A stretch of 64,000 nt of DNA from Methylomonas fluvii (GTDB lineage: Bacteria > Pseudomonadota > Gammaproteobacteria > Methylococcales > Methylomonadaceae): positions 248,001 to 312,000 of the forward strand of contig NZ_JACXST010000001.1 of assembly GCF_014850975.1 (NCBI RefSeq). The letters are read 5' to 3'. Shown here piece by piece: positions 24,651 through 33,893 of this stretch. Under the pieces are notes generated by a model. The model was not told the origin of the DNA and did not search any database. It worked only from the letters and a program-made list of their open reading frames with translations. The number at the start of each line of letters is the position of its first letter. The stretch's first letter is position 1. The position numbers were made by a program, and so were the translations under genes.

Positions 24651-26518
24651 CCCATCCTCGCAGGCCAACGTGCCACTTCACCGCGGTCGCTGGTACGCAC
24701 CACCGTCTCGACGAAAGAATTGATCGATACATACCGAGCGAAAAACCGCTCCAATACCGTTGCCAATAGAAAATAGCCACCACCTTCAAACGCCGACTCG
24801 TCCAGCGTGACGGTAATTTCCAGGCCGCGCCCGAACACCATCGGCCCCTTGGCATCGATGCGCCTGACCACATTTTTCGCAGCGACGGAAAGTACGCCCT
24901 CGATCTGCTTCTTGATAGCCGGCTCGCGTTGATCGGCATACAGGCCCAATAATTCCCGCAATGCCGCCGCACCGGTCTTGGCATCGGTATCCAGCAGCGA
25001 CAGATAGTTCAGTGACAAATGATTGATCAGGCGCCACACGGTATCCGCCTCATAAGCAGCGGGCAGCGGCCGAGTCGGGCCGGCGATGCAGCGTATCGAC
25101 TTCACCGGCGCACTAACCTGCAAGGTAAAGTCAGTATCGCCTTGACCGACAGGCATCACCAGCGGCAAGTCACGGTTGGTGCATAATGTTTCCAATCCCA
25201 ATTGCGCCAACTTACTGGAATAAGGTGTCTGAGCCGCATCGACCAACGAGACAAAAACTTCGCTGCCGATATAGCTGGAGCGCACGCCTTTTCTACGTTG
25301 ATTGGATGACAGCACGCGATTCACGCGCCGTAGACTGAAAAATGCGGTTTCACCGGCGTGTTGATAGGACGCTTTAGAGCCGTAAAAAGGCAGAAATGCT
25401 TGTTCGCTCCCCTGATCGGCACCGAAACCGGTGGCTTCATTGACGCTGTGAACTTCGTAATCCATCGGCCGGCTGCGATCCACCACAACGTGATATTCAG
25501 ACTGACGCTGGTCGATATGAATCCGGTCGGCACGTTTAGGGAACAAGTTGATAGCCGGCACGCAGAACAAGGCCAAATTGTTTTGATCCAAAACATTAAT
25601 CAGTTGCGGCTCACTTCTATCAAACAGTATGAACAGCTCGATCTGTTCGCTATCGCAGACGGCGGCCACGTCATCCAACCCGCCCAGCTCGACAAACAGA
25701 TAACGATCAGGGAAAGCGAAATATTCCTGCAATATTCGATAACCGTCGAACGAGCGCGGCGTCTGTCTGAGTAAAGCCTCATCCGGCTCGAAACCCAGAC
25801 CGCGTACTACCCCTGCAGACAGCGTACGAAATTCCGTCGAAACACCGTTCTGGAAACTGCCGACGATGCCGCTTACATTTGCCAACAGTTGTTCGTACAA
25901 GCGATACGGGATATTGCCGACACCGCGCAGAAACAGCGGCAATCGGTCTAGGGCAATTTCGTTGAACTTTAAACCGCCGACACTGTTCAGGACGATACGT
26001 AACGCCGCCTTGACCGGTCCGCGAAAATGCTTGGCCGTCAAGCCGCGACTGGAAACGGCGGCCAGACTTGGCAGATATTCAATTTGGCCTATCTGCAACG
26101 GTAACAGTTGCAAGTCTTGCGACGTGCGGTACTCGCAGGCGGTTTGTTCGCCTCTGGCGATCTGACTGCGCAACACGGTATCCTTGGCTATCGTGATCCC
26201 GTCTGCCAGAGCCGCTTCGGCAAAATCGGGTTTCAACTCCACCACGGTCATCGATGGCGTAGCCGACAAATAGTGCGGATAGATAATCTGTAATAATTGC
26301 TGGGTAAAGTTGGGGAATTCGGAATCGACCTTCAATTGCACCCGAGCCGCCATAAAAGCGAAGCCTTCGAATAAGCGCTCTACGTAGGGGTCGGAACATT
26401 CAAAGGTATCCAACCCCAAGCGATTGGCTATTTTCGGAAACTCTGTGGCAAACTCCGCGCCTACTTCACGGACGTATTGCAATTCGCGGTTATAGTATTT
26501 GAGCAGCCGGGGATCCAT
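24632..26518 (-). CDS. tssF: TssF, T6SS baseplate wedge subunit
   Basis: This 628-residue ImpG/VasA family protein starts MDPRLLKYYNRELQYVREVG, the standard TssF opening. The long upstream extension to 26611 lies over tssE and is rejected. Conserved stretches include FPKIANRLGLDTFECSDPYVE and the C-terminal GGGYFLLATVLERFFARYVS region. It starts 2 bp after the tssE stop. Confidence 0.96.
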   Translation of the reverse strand: MDPRLLKYYNRELQYVREVGAEFATEFPKIANRLGLDTFECSDPYVERLFEGFAFMAARVQLKVDSEFPNFTQQLLQIIYPHYLSATPSMTVVELKPDFAEAALADGITIAKDTVLRSQIARGEQTACEYRTSQDLQLLPLQIGQIEYLPSLAAVSSRGLTAKHFRGPVKAALRIVLNSVGGLKFNEIALDRLPLFLRGVGNIPYRLYEQLLANVSGIVGSFQNGVSTEFRTLSAGVVRGLGFEPDEALLRQTPRSFDGYRILQEYFAFPDRYLFVELGGLDDVAAVCDSEQIELFILFDRSEPQLINVLDQNNLALFCVPAINLFPKRADRIHIDQRQSEYHVVVDRSRPMDYEVHSVNEATGFGADQGSEQAFLPFYGSKASYQHAGETAFFSLRRVNRVLSSNQRRKGVRSSYIGSEVFVSLVDAAQTPYSSKLAQLGLETLCTNRDLPLVMPVGQGDTDFTLQVSAPVKSIRCIAGPTRPLPAAYEADTVWRLINHLSLNYLSLLDTDAKTGAAALRELLGLYADQREPAIKKQIEGVLSVAAKNVVRRIDAKGPMVFGRGLEITVTLDESAFEGGGYFLLATVLERFFARYVSINSFVETVVRTSDRGEVARWPARMGCRHTI

Positions 26519-26520
26519 GG

Positions 26521-27024
26521 TTAACCGTCCAGTTCCTTGACGCTGATTTCGCCGGTTTCCAGATCCAGATCGCTGCGAATGTATAAATGTATCGGCAACG
26601 GCTGCGCCCACAAATCGCCTTCGATACGAAACGACAGCGCCTTGTGATTCATTTGATCATCGGCTTTCGCCAATTCCACCGACAGCGAATCCGCCAAGAT
26701 TCTCGGCTCGAAATCATTAATTGCCTGCCTAACCTTGCGTTCAATCTTTTTAACATCGATCCCGGTCAGCGAAACGCCGGACAAGACTGGTGTTCCGTAA
26801 TTCAGTACCGAACGCGCTACAAACGGATAGTCGGCCAAATTGACCATACTCTCGAAAGCGGCGGTATTCAGCAGCCAGCTTAAATCGCGTAATACGCTTT
26901 GCCGCAACTGGCGTAAGGACATGACGCGTTGCTCACGGGTTTCCGCGCGTTTGTCGGGAGCTTCATCGGTCAACCGATCCAGCAAGGATGGTTGAAGACG
27001 TTCCGCATGCAGTAAATCGGCCAT
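26521..27024 (-). CDS. tssE: TssE, gp25-like T6SS baseplate protein
   Basis: This 167-residue gp25-like protein has the segments QSVLRDLSWLLNT and YPFVARSVLNYGTP, then IRQAINDFEPRIL-type helices near the C-terminus. It initiates sheath polymerisation. Its ATG shares a base with the tagJ stop (TAATG), so translation is coupled. Confidence 0.95.
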   Translation of the reverse strand: MADLLHAERLQPSLLDRLTDEAPDKRAETREQRVMSLRQLRQSVLRDLSWLLNTAAFESMVNLADYPFVARSVLNYGTPVLSGVSLTGIDVKKIERKVRQAINDFEPRILADSLSVELAKADDQMNHKALSFRIEGDLWAQPLPIHLYIRSDLDLETGEISVKELDG

Positions 27025-27830
27025 TATTCCAGCCCTGCCGGCGCATTGAACTCTATGGTACGGACATCCAACAGCGCATAATCGTCCACGTCGGTGGCCA
27101 ATAGGCGTTGCCCCTTACCATGCATGACACCCTCGGCGACTTCGTTCCATTCGGTTAAACGCGACAGGCGGATGCGGGCGTCCGAGTCGGCTTCCGAGCC
27201 CGGATAACGGCAAGGTATCAAGCCGCTGGCTTCGCCGCCATTGATCCAGGTAAATTGCGCCGGTATCCATACCAAGTCGCGTAAATCGGTGGGTTTTTCC
27301 AGCTGTATCTTGCTGATCTGCATAAACGGCACCCAGTAATAGCGGCCATTGACGATGGCCTCCAACACTGGTCCCAAACGGCTATCAGCGTCTGCTAACC
27401 ATTCAAACGGTGTACCGTCCAACGCTCCGGCAGTAGCCGGTGCCTGCTGCAAAGCCTCAGTTCGTAATGCCACGGCCTGCTGAAAATCACCGCTGTTTTC
27501 CCGTATTAACGCTTCTAACAGTAAAGCCAACCACGCTGGCGGCTCGCCAAAAATCAGCGGCGTTTTGCGTGCGGCAAACACGTCTTTGCGTAAGGCTTCA
27601 CAGAGTAAAACTTGTTCGTAGGTACTAACCATCAATAAGGTGGAGGCGTCCAAGTCGCGCAACACATTAAGTTGATTTAGCGCCTTGTCCCATAGGCCCC
27701 GCACGCAATACAGCTGAAACAGCAGGATCCGAGATTTAGGATCGGCCGGATTTTGCCTGATGTGCTGCTGGGTCTGCTGCAATGCCGCGTCCAGCTCGCC
27801 TTCGGCGATAAGACGTGAAACGTCCTGCAT
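27024..27830 (-). CDS. tagJ: TagJ (ImpE/SciE-type) T6SS accessory protein
   Basis: This 268-residue ImpE family protein has TPR-like helices at the N-terminus (LIAEGELDAALQQTQQHIRQ) and a C-terminal domain with GRYYWVPFMQI and LRDLVWIPAQFTW. In other systems TagJ binds TssB and helps ClpV recycle the sheath. The frame extends to 27878, but the ATG at 27830 (MQDVSRLIAEG) fits the family. It lies between hcp and tssE. Confidence 0.92.
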   Translation of the reverse strand: MQDVSRLIAEGELDAALQQTQQHIRQNPADPKSRILLFQLYCVRGLWDKALNQLNVLRDLDASTLLMVSTYEQVLLCEALRKDVFAARKTPLIFGEPPAWLALLLEALIRENSGDFQQAVALRTEALQQAPATAGALDGTPFEWLADADSRLGPVLEAIVNGRYYWVPFMQISKIQLEKPTDLRDLVWIPAQFTWINGGEASGLIPCRYPGSEADSDARIRLSRLTEWNEVAEGVMHGKGQRLLATDVDDYALLDVRTIEFNAPAGLE

Positions 27831-27890
27831 ACGATTCTCCGATGAGTGCAAAAATAACCCCAGTGGTGTTGGTTCCACCGGGGTCGGGGA

Positions 27891-28373
27891 TTACACGGTT
27901 TCGTTTTTCATCAAGTTCCAGCCTTTGAATGCGCCGGCGGCTGGTGCTTCGCCTTCGCCGAAAGTGTTGTACTTCATTTTAACTTCGTTGAAGTTGATGG
28001 ATATGCTCTCGTGAGGGCGGTCACCACCGCTGGATTGGCTGTAACCGCTGACGATAGCGTCGGACAGTTCGATTTCCAGATACACTTGACCCTTGGCATC
28101 TGCGCCGCCGGTTTGGATGAAATGGAATGTTGCTGTACCCAAGCTTTTGCCACAGATGGACTGCATCCACAGGTCCACGGACGCGATGTCCATGCTTTTA
28201 GTCAGGGTGACTTCGGAAAACGAAGGATTGCTGGTATCGCGGTCTTTGCCGACGCCGCTGGTCGAAATGGCACGACCTACGCCCATTTGCAAACTGTCCA
28301 CGGTAATCCAGTCCGTATGGCTGGCTACGGTGCTATCGCCTTTAATTTCGGTCGCGAATTTTAATAAGATCAT
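27891..28373 (-). CDS. hcp: Hcp (TssD), T6SS tube protein
   Basis: This 160-residue Hcp1-type protein begins MILLKFATEIKGDST. It has the conserved GVGRAISTSGVGKDRDTSNP loop, EVTLTKSMDIASVDLW, and a C-terminal beta segment ending FKGWNLMKNETV. Hexamers stack into the inner tube that is fired. It has a good GGAG site upstream and is separated from tssC by 165 bp, which may allow extra transcription. Confidence 0.97.
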   Translation of the reverse strand: MILLKFATEIKGDSTVASHTDWITVDSLQMGVGRAISTSGVGKDRDTSNPSFSEVTLTKSMDIASVDLWMQSICGKSLGTATFHFIQTGGADAKGQVYLEIELSDAIVSGYSQSSGGDRPHESISINFNEVKMKYNTFGEGEAPAAGAFKGWNLMKNETV

Positions 28374-28538
28374 AGTGCTCTCCTTTCGAAGTTAGTGAAA
28401 AAATATAAACGGGTATCCACCCACAGATTTACAGCTCCGGCAAGCCGGGATATAAAACGACTGACCGCCACTGCCGGGAATTTCGTATTACTGCCCCGGC
28501 AACTAGCGTACTTCCTAGCCTTATTCAACGAATAGGAC

Positions 28539-30026
28539 CTAACCTTTTTGCGACGGTAATTTAGATGTCAGTCGCAAGGAAACCGTCAAGCCTTCCAACT
28601 GATAGTGCGGCCTCAGAAAAAACTTAGATTGATAATATCCAGGATTACCCTCGACTTCCTCGACCACCACTTCCGCACCAGCCAATGGTCGACGCGCTTT
28701 ATCTTTTTCGGTAGCCACAGCGGGGTTGGTCAACACGTATTGGCTGATCCAGGTGTTCAACCACGCCTGCATGTCTTGGCGTTCCTTGAACGATCCGATT
28801 TTGTCTCGAACGATGCATTTCAGATAATGCGCAAACCGGCAGGTGGCAAACAAGTAAGGCAGACGCGCAGCCAGATTGGCGTTGGCGGTAGCATCCGGAT
28901 CGGTGTATTCGGCCGGTTTCTGCAGCGATTGCGCACCGATGAACGCGGCGAAATCGGTATTTTTTTTGTGCAACAAGGGCATGAAACCGCTTTTGGCCAA
29001 TTCCGCTTCACGGCGGTCGGTAATGGCGATCTCGGTCGGGCACTTCATGTCGACGCCGCCTTCGTCGGTCGGAAACGAATGCACCGGTAATCCTTCCACT
29101 GCGCCACCGGATTCAATACCGCGAATCTGCGAACACCAACCGTAATATTTGAAGGAGCGATTGATATTGACTGCCATCGCGTAAGCAGCATTGGACCAAG
29201 TATATTTACTACTATCGGCGCCAGAGGTATCTTCCTCGAAATCAAACTCTTCGACCGGATCGGTTTTCGAGCCATAAGGTAAACGGCTCAGGAAGCGCGG
29301 CATAGCCAAACCGAGGTAACGGGAATCTTCGGACTCCCGCAACGAGCGCCAAGCCGCGTATTCCGGCGTTTGAAAAATTTTGGTCAAATCGCGTGGATTG
29401 GCCAATTCAGACCAACTCTCCATTTGCAGCACCGATGGCGCCACGCCGGAAATGAACGGGGTATGCGCGGAGGCACTGATTTTTGCCATCTCGCCCAACA
29501 ATTCCACATCTTGCGGACTGTGATCGAAATGGTAGTCGCCCACCAAGCACCCGAAGGGTTCGCCGCCAAACGTGCCGTATTCTTCTTCGTACAGTTTTTT
29601 GAACAGCGGGCTTTGGTCCCAGGCGGTACCTTTGAATTTTTTCAGGGTTTTACCCAGCTCGTTTTTGGTGATATTCAACACGCGAATTTTCAACATTTCG
29701 TCGGTTTCGGTGTTGTTGACCAAATAATGCAAGCCGCGCCAAGCGCCTTCCAGTTTTTGAAAGTCGGGATGGTGTATGACGAGATTCAATTGTTCGGTGA
29801 TTTTCTGATCCAGGCTGGAAATAATCGACTGGATAGTTTTAATGGCATCATCGGATACTTTGGAAACATCCTGCAACGCGTATTGCGCCAGCGTTGTTAC
29901 TGCGGTATTGACCTGATTGGCCGCCTCGGTGCCTGGTTTGAACTCCTTGGACAATAATGCGGAAAAATCGTCCAATTCCAGGGTTTGGGTAGCACCTTGT
30001 CCGCCTTGGGTTTCTAATTCGGCCAT
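28539..30026 (-). CDS. tssC: TssC (VipB), large sheath subunit
   Basis: This 495-residue EvpB/VC_A0108 family protein has hallmarks including LVIHHPDFQKLEGAWRGL, FGCLVGDYHFDHSPQDV, a long region with SWSELANPRDLTKIF, and the C-terminal KFFLRPHYQLEGLTVSLRL. It forms the contractile sheath with TssB, whose gene lies 3 bp upstream. Confidence 0.98.
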   Translation of the reverse strand: MAELETQGGQGATQTLELDDFSALLSKEFKPGTEAANQVNTAVTTLAQYALQDVSKVSDDAIKTIQSIISSLDQKITEQLNLVIHHPDFQKLEGAWRGLHYLVNNTETDEMLKIRVLNITKNELGKTLKKFKGTAWDQSPLFKKLYEEEYGTFGGEPFGCLVGDYHFDHSPQDVELLGEMAKISASAHTPFISGVAPSVLQMESWSELANPRDLTKIFQTPEYAAWRSLRESEDSRYLGLAMPRFLSRLPYGSKTDPVEEFDFEEDTSGADSSKYTWSNAAYAMAVNINRSFKYYGWCSQIRGIESGGAVEGLPVHSFPTDEGGVDMKCPTEIAITDRREAELAKSGFMPLLHKKNTDFAAFIGAQSLQKPAEYTDPDATANANLAARLPYLFATCRFAHYLKCIVRDKIGSFKERQDMQAWLNTWISQYVLTNPAVATEKDKARRPLAGAEVVVEEVEGNPGYYQSKFFLRPHYQLEGLTVSLRLTSKLPSQKG

Positions 30027-30029
30027 GGC

Positions 30030-30560
30030 TTACTCCCCTTTCCCTTCAGCGGCATCACCGCCTGCTTCCGCCGGTTTCGCCGAAGCAGCCAAGGTTTGTA
30101 ACAACGCGGGGTCGTTAACTAACTTCGCGATTAATTCCTCTGCGCCGGTTTTGCCATCCATATAGGTAATCAAATTGGACAACTGGGTTCTGGCTTCCAA
30201 GACTTTATCCAAGCCCGCCACTTTTTTGGCAACGGCTGCGGGAGAAAAATCATCCATACTTTCGAACGTAATGTCGACATTCAAATTGCCTTCACCGGTC
30301 AAGGTATTGGCAACTTGGAATGCGACCCGCGGTTTCATCGATTTCAATCGATCATTGAAATTATCGACATCAATTTCCAACAATTTACGATCAGCCACCG
30401 GCGCCAACGGTTCAGCCGGCTTGCCGGACAAATCCGACATGACGCCCATCACGAATGGCAATTGCACCTTTTTCTCGGAACCATAGAGTTCGACATCGTA
30501 TTCAATCTGCACCCGGGGAGCCCGGTTTCGTTGTATAAACTTCTGACTACTTTCAGCCAT
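30030..30560 (-). CDS. tssB: TssB (VipA), small sheath subunit
   Basis: This 176-residue protein opens MAESSQKFIQRNRAPRVQIE. The typical LPFVMGVMSDLSG and FNDRLKSMKPRVAFQVANTL motifs follow, with a C-terminal Ala/Glu-rich tail. It pairs with TssC to build the sheath. Located 3 bp upstream of tssC and 45 bp downstream of tssA. Confidence 0.97.
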   Translation of the reverse strand: MAESSQKFIQRNRAPRVQIEYDVELYGSEKKVQLPFVMGVMSDLSGKPAEPLAPVADRKLLEIDVDNFNDRLKSMKPRVAFQVANTLTGEGNLNVDITFESMDDFSPAAVAKKVAGLDKVLEARTQLSNLITYMDGKTGAEELIAKLVNDPALLQTLAASAKPAEAGGDAAEGKGE

Positions 30561-30605
30561 TGTATTCTCCGCTTGACATTAAGAAGGACTACCAAAAATC
30601 AGTTT

Positions 30606-31637
30606 CTAACTTGGGTCGGGACCCTTTATCGCACTTATTTGGGAAAGCGCATCCGGCATTAAGTTTTGGACGATTTCCAAGAAATCCGCAGTTGCCAGAT
30701 GCTTGGCCCGGCGCAACAAGATGGGCACGGGACTGGACGGCTCGTAATCCGCATAATATTTACAAAGCGCATCCAATGTTCTCACCACATCTTGGCGCGA
30801 CTCAATGGCACCGCTCACCGCTTTGGATTTAACTGGCTTTACATCATTAGCTGCCTCGGCGGTGCTTCCATCGTCGCTTGCCTCAGTCTCGGCATCGCTA
30901 GACAACCGCGACCCGGCGTAATGATCGAAATCATCCCGGACTTCCTTCAGTAAAGCTTTCAACGGCGTCAATACCGCGCCTTGGCTGGCTCCGACTTTTT
31001 CGTTGACGAAAGCGTCGATCCGCTCGACGATCTTGATACTGTCGACTAAGGCCTGATAATTATCAACTAACGCCGCGTCATCCATATCCAGAAAAGCCGC
31101 GTTGATAGCACCATTGTCTGGCTTTGTCAGGCCCTTGGGCACCTCCAGCCGATCAGTTGCATACTGAATGTCACGCAAACAAAACCTGCCGATGGCTTTC
31201 GACTCAACCAGCACCGCCAAACTAAGAGGCCTGATTATCAGGTCGAAGCTGGCAAGCTCTTCCAAAATATTGATTCGCGACGTCGGATCCATACCGTCGT
31301 CGGGATCGAGCTGAGGGTGTATGGAATCCCAATAACGGGTCAAAGATTCTTCCAGAAAGCCCAGCCCATCGCGAAAACCTCTCCACCCTTCAACGTTGAT
31401 CAGTGTCCGGACCAAGTACAAAATGACTTGCAAATCCTTGGAACGCTGCAATAACGCCAAAGCCTCCTTGTAGACCTCGCGCCAGTTAGGCGGCAGCGCC
31501 TTCTCGCCAGAAAACTGATTTTCCGGGGTTCCTAAAATATTGGTGTCCAATGCCACTCTGGCATTGTCATATTCAAGGTTCTCGCCGCAAGGCTGCTCCG
31601 CCGAAACAGGTTCTAGTAATCCGGACAAATCCGCCAT
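30606..31637 (-). CDS. tssA: TssA, T6SS cap/assembly protein (short type)
   Basis: This 343-residue ImpA-domain protein opens MADLSGLLEPVSAEQPCGEN. The N-terminal domain continues with LPPNWREVYKEALALLQRSK and VEGWRGFRDGLGFLEESL. The C-terminal part (SSPVPILLRRAKHLATADFL) is the compact type. It coordinates baseplate docking and tail growth. The frame opens at 31661, but the ATG at 31637 has a GAGGCG site. It heads the second T6SS transcription block. Confidence 0.93.
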   Translation of the reverse strand: MADLSGLLEPVSAEQPCGENLEYDNARVALDTNILGTPENQFSGEKALPPNWREVYKEALALLQRSKDLQVILYLVRTLINVEGWRGFRDGLGFLEESLTRYWDSIHPQLDPDDGMDPTSRINILEELASFDLIIRPLSLAVLVESKAIGRFCLRDIQYATDRLEVPKGLTKPDNGAINAAFLDMDDAALVDNYQALVDSIKIVERIDAFVNEKVGASQGAVLTPLKALLKEVRDDFDHYAGSRLSSDAETEASDDGSTAEAANDVKPVKSKAVSGAIESRQDVVRTLDALCKYYADYEPSSPVPILLRRAKHLATADFLEIVQNLMPDALSQISAIKGPDPS

Positions 31638-32345
31638 TTTTACGCCTCTATCGTCATCCAATTGTTAACATCAACCGATTGAAAAGCGGTAACGAAACCG
31701 TGTGCCTTGCGCCCCGTTTCTTACAATCGACCCAATTCTATAGTGCCCCGGACTTGTTACGCCTGTATTAAGCCCAAAACCAATTCGCATTAGTCTAGTC
31801 GGTTTTTCATGTCGCGCTTTAAACTAAAAAACCCTAAATGTCGCAGAATCTTATACCTATCAAGTTGCATTTGCTTATCAATAGATAACGCATCTGGATC
31901 ATTTAACATGCCAACTCATGCCCCCTCCGCCCGAAAAACCGTAAGGCATTGATATAAATTAACTTATAATTCAAACGGTGTGCTAAAACACAACATGAAC
32001 ACCCCATTGCAGCGCCAGGTCGGCACGATATTTCGTAACGGATACGATATTCGGTACTTGCGGTGATTGGCTACCGCGAGGGGAAATACCGTTTTCCATT
32101 GAGAAAATCCGTCAACTGTTCGTGCCGCAAAAACCTCTCGCGTGCTAGCCACCGAATGATCACATCGGCTGCTCACATCATTGGGTCTATCTGTACTATA
32201 CAAACTTTGACAGACATTCCCCAAAGACACCAACTACCACAGCCGTCCGCTCGGGGATTCACGCGTTTATACAATTGTTAAATCGTCTTACGCCCAAAAC
32301 ATTCGAGGAACCTAAGAACCTGGACGGCAGTATCCTGATTTCGGC
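31638..32345. other. Intergenic gap inside the T6SS cluster (about 700 bp)
   Basis: No convincing gene lies here. An 89-codon minus frame at 31964-32233 has no family look and no good ribosome-binding site. The stretch is A/T-richer than its neighbours and separates the membrane-complex block (tagH to tagF-pppA) from the sheath/baseplate block (tssA to clpV). It presumably holds the promoter and regulatory DNA for tssA. I could not find a clean sigma70 or sigma54 promoter by eye. Confidence 0.5.
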
Positions 32346-33893
32346 TTAACCACTAAATTCGGCGACTAGTACGGTAATATTATCTCGGCCGCTTCTGCTC
32401 AACGCTTGGTTAATCAGGGCTTCGGCGGCCGACTGGCAACTCCCTGAACCCATCAATTCCGCAATTTCGGCTTCCGATAATTCTTTATCCAAGCCGTCGC
32501 TACATAGCAGATAACGATCACCGCCGGCAGCCTGAAAGCGCAGCACATCCAACGCCAACGTCAATTGCCCACCCACCGCGCGGGTAATCACATTCGCTCC
32601 CACTTGCTGGGTCGCCACTTCCCGAGTCATCACACCAGAATCCATCAATTCGTCGATCAAGGTATGGTCGCGGGTAATCTGCGTAAACTCGCCTTGGCGC
32701 AATTGGTATAAGCGGCTGTCACCAGCCCAAATGGCCGCGCACTGGTCGCCCTTGGCCAGCAAGGCGACTACCGTGGTTCCGACAATACTGCCTGGCTGGA
32801 TGCCCGAGGCAAAGCGGCATAAATCGTCGTTGATCTTATGTAATTTGAGGGAAACAGCTTCGACCTGATTATCCAGATTTTCGGTAAATTCCAACGTCGA
32901 TAAAGAATCCACCACCAAGCGGCTGGCAACATCGCCGGATTGATGCCCGCCCATGCCATCAGCAACCACCCACAGACCCAGCGACGGGCAATCGAGCAAG
33001 GCATCCTCATTGTGCTTACGCTTATTGCCGACCACCGTAACCCCGTAGGAAGCCCACTTTGTCGAGTTTGGAAGCGTTATGTCCTGGCTCGCCGTCGCGC
33101 CTACCGCAGAGGCGCTCGGCTCTCTCCCGACTTTCTTCACGCTTTGGTCTTGGCGATAGCTCTGCACCTGCCAAGATCTGCCAGCCTGCGGCATACCCTG
33201 TAAAAAACTCGCGTAAGCATCGATAGGCGGCAAGCCTTCGCAAACCAGCAAATTGGGGCGATTCGATTGGCCGCCTTCACTTGCCCAAATGCTATAACCC
33301 GGTATAAAGCGATCCAGCAAACTCTGACTCAAGCGAGGAAACAGCGCATCCGTCTGATCCAGGCCCTCCAAATCGAAACGAAATGCGAGCTTGCCGTTAA
33401 ATGCCCCCAATCCGCCGCTAGAATCAGCTTGAAAATACTGCGGCGTCAAATTGTCAGCCGAACCGATTTCCATCAGCCCCTTATCAAACCGATCCAGATC
33501 GCAGGAGTCGTTCAACACCGATAGCGCAGCATCTTCCAATTGTGCAAACCATTCCGATTCCGGCGAAAACAAGGACAGCAAAGATTCCGCACTGACGGCT
33601 TGCGCCAACGTCAACGGATAATAGCGCCCGACCCTATCGACGCTGGGCATCATGACACCGGCCCAAGCACTCGCACCGCACACGCCAGGTCTCAAAGCAA
33701 AGCGCCAAAGCGGGCTAACCAAAAACAAGGATAACCAACTATCTCCTAATGTTTCCTGGCTGGAACGCATCGATGCCTGTAACCACTGGTCCCATGGCTC
33801 GATAAAGTGCCTGGGCAGCCGCCGACTGACAAAATCGCCAAGGCCCGGCACTTTTCCAAAAAAGCCGACGCTCAGTCCATCCATAGAACTCAT
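32346..33893 (-). CDS. TagF-PppA fusion, T6SS post-translational regulator
   Basis: This protein of about 515 residues fuses two regulators. The N-terminal TagF (ImpM) domain covers about 1-210 (VGFFGKVPGLGDFVSRRLPR; DQWLQASMRSSQ). After a Ser/Ala-rich linker, a PP2C-type phosphatase domain spans about 260-510 (GNKRKHNEDALLD; WVVADGMGGHQSGDVAS; AAIWAGDSRLYQLR; LLCSDGLDKEL). The acidic residues of the PP2C metal site are present. The ATG at 33893 overlaps the tssM stop as ATGA. TagF-PppA fusions are known as negative regulators that counter a threonine-kinase (PpkA) pathway. No kinase gene lies in this window. Confidence 0.92.
   Translation of the reverse strand: MSSMDGLSVGFFGKVPGLGDFVSRRLPRHFIEPWDQWLQASMRSSQETLGDSWLSLFLVSPLWRFALRPGVCGASAWAGVMMPSVDRVGRYYPLTLAQAVSAESLLSLFSPESEWFAQLEDAALSVLNDSCDLDRFDKGLMEIGSADNLTPQYFQADSSGGLGAFNGKLAFRFDLEGLDQTDALFPRLSQSLLDRFIPGYSIWASEGGQSNRPNLLVCEGLPPIDAYASFLQGMPQAGRSWQVQSYRQDQSVKKVGREPSASAVGATASQDITLPNSTKWASYGVTVVGNKRKHNEDALLDCPSLGLWVVADGMGGHQSGDVASRLVVDSLSTLEFTENLDNQVEAVSLKLHKINDDLCRFASGIQPGSIVGTTVVALLAKGDQCAAIWAGDSRLYQLRQGEFTQITRDHTLIDELMDSGVMTREVATQQVGANVITRAVGGQLTLALDVLRFQAAGGDRYLLCSDGLDKELSEAEIAELMGSGSCQSAAEALINQALSRSGRDNITVLVAEFSG

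Noticed and set aside
31964-32233. An 89-codon minus-strand frame in the T6SS gap
   Set aside because: No family resemblance, no clear start site; composition is like the surrounding noncoding DNA.
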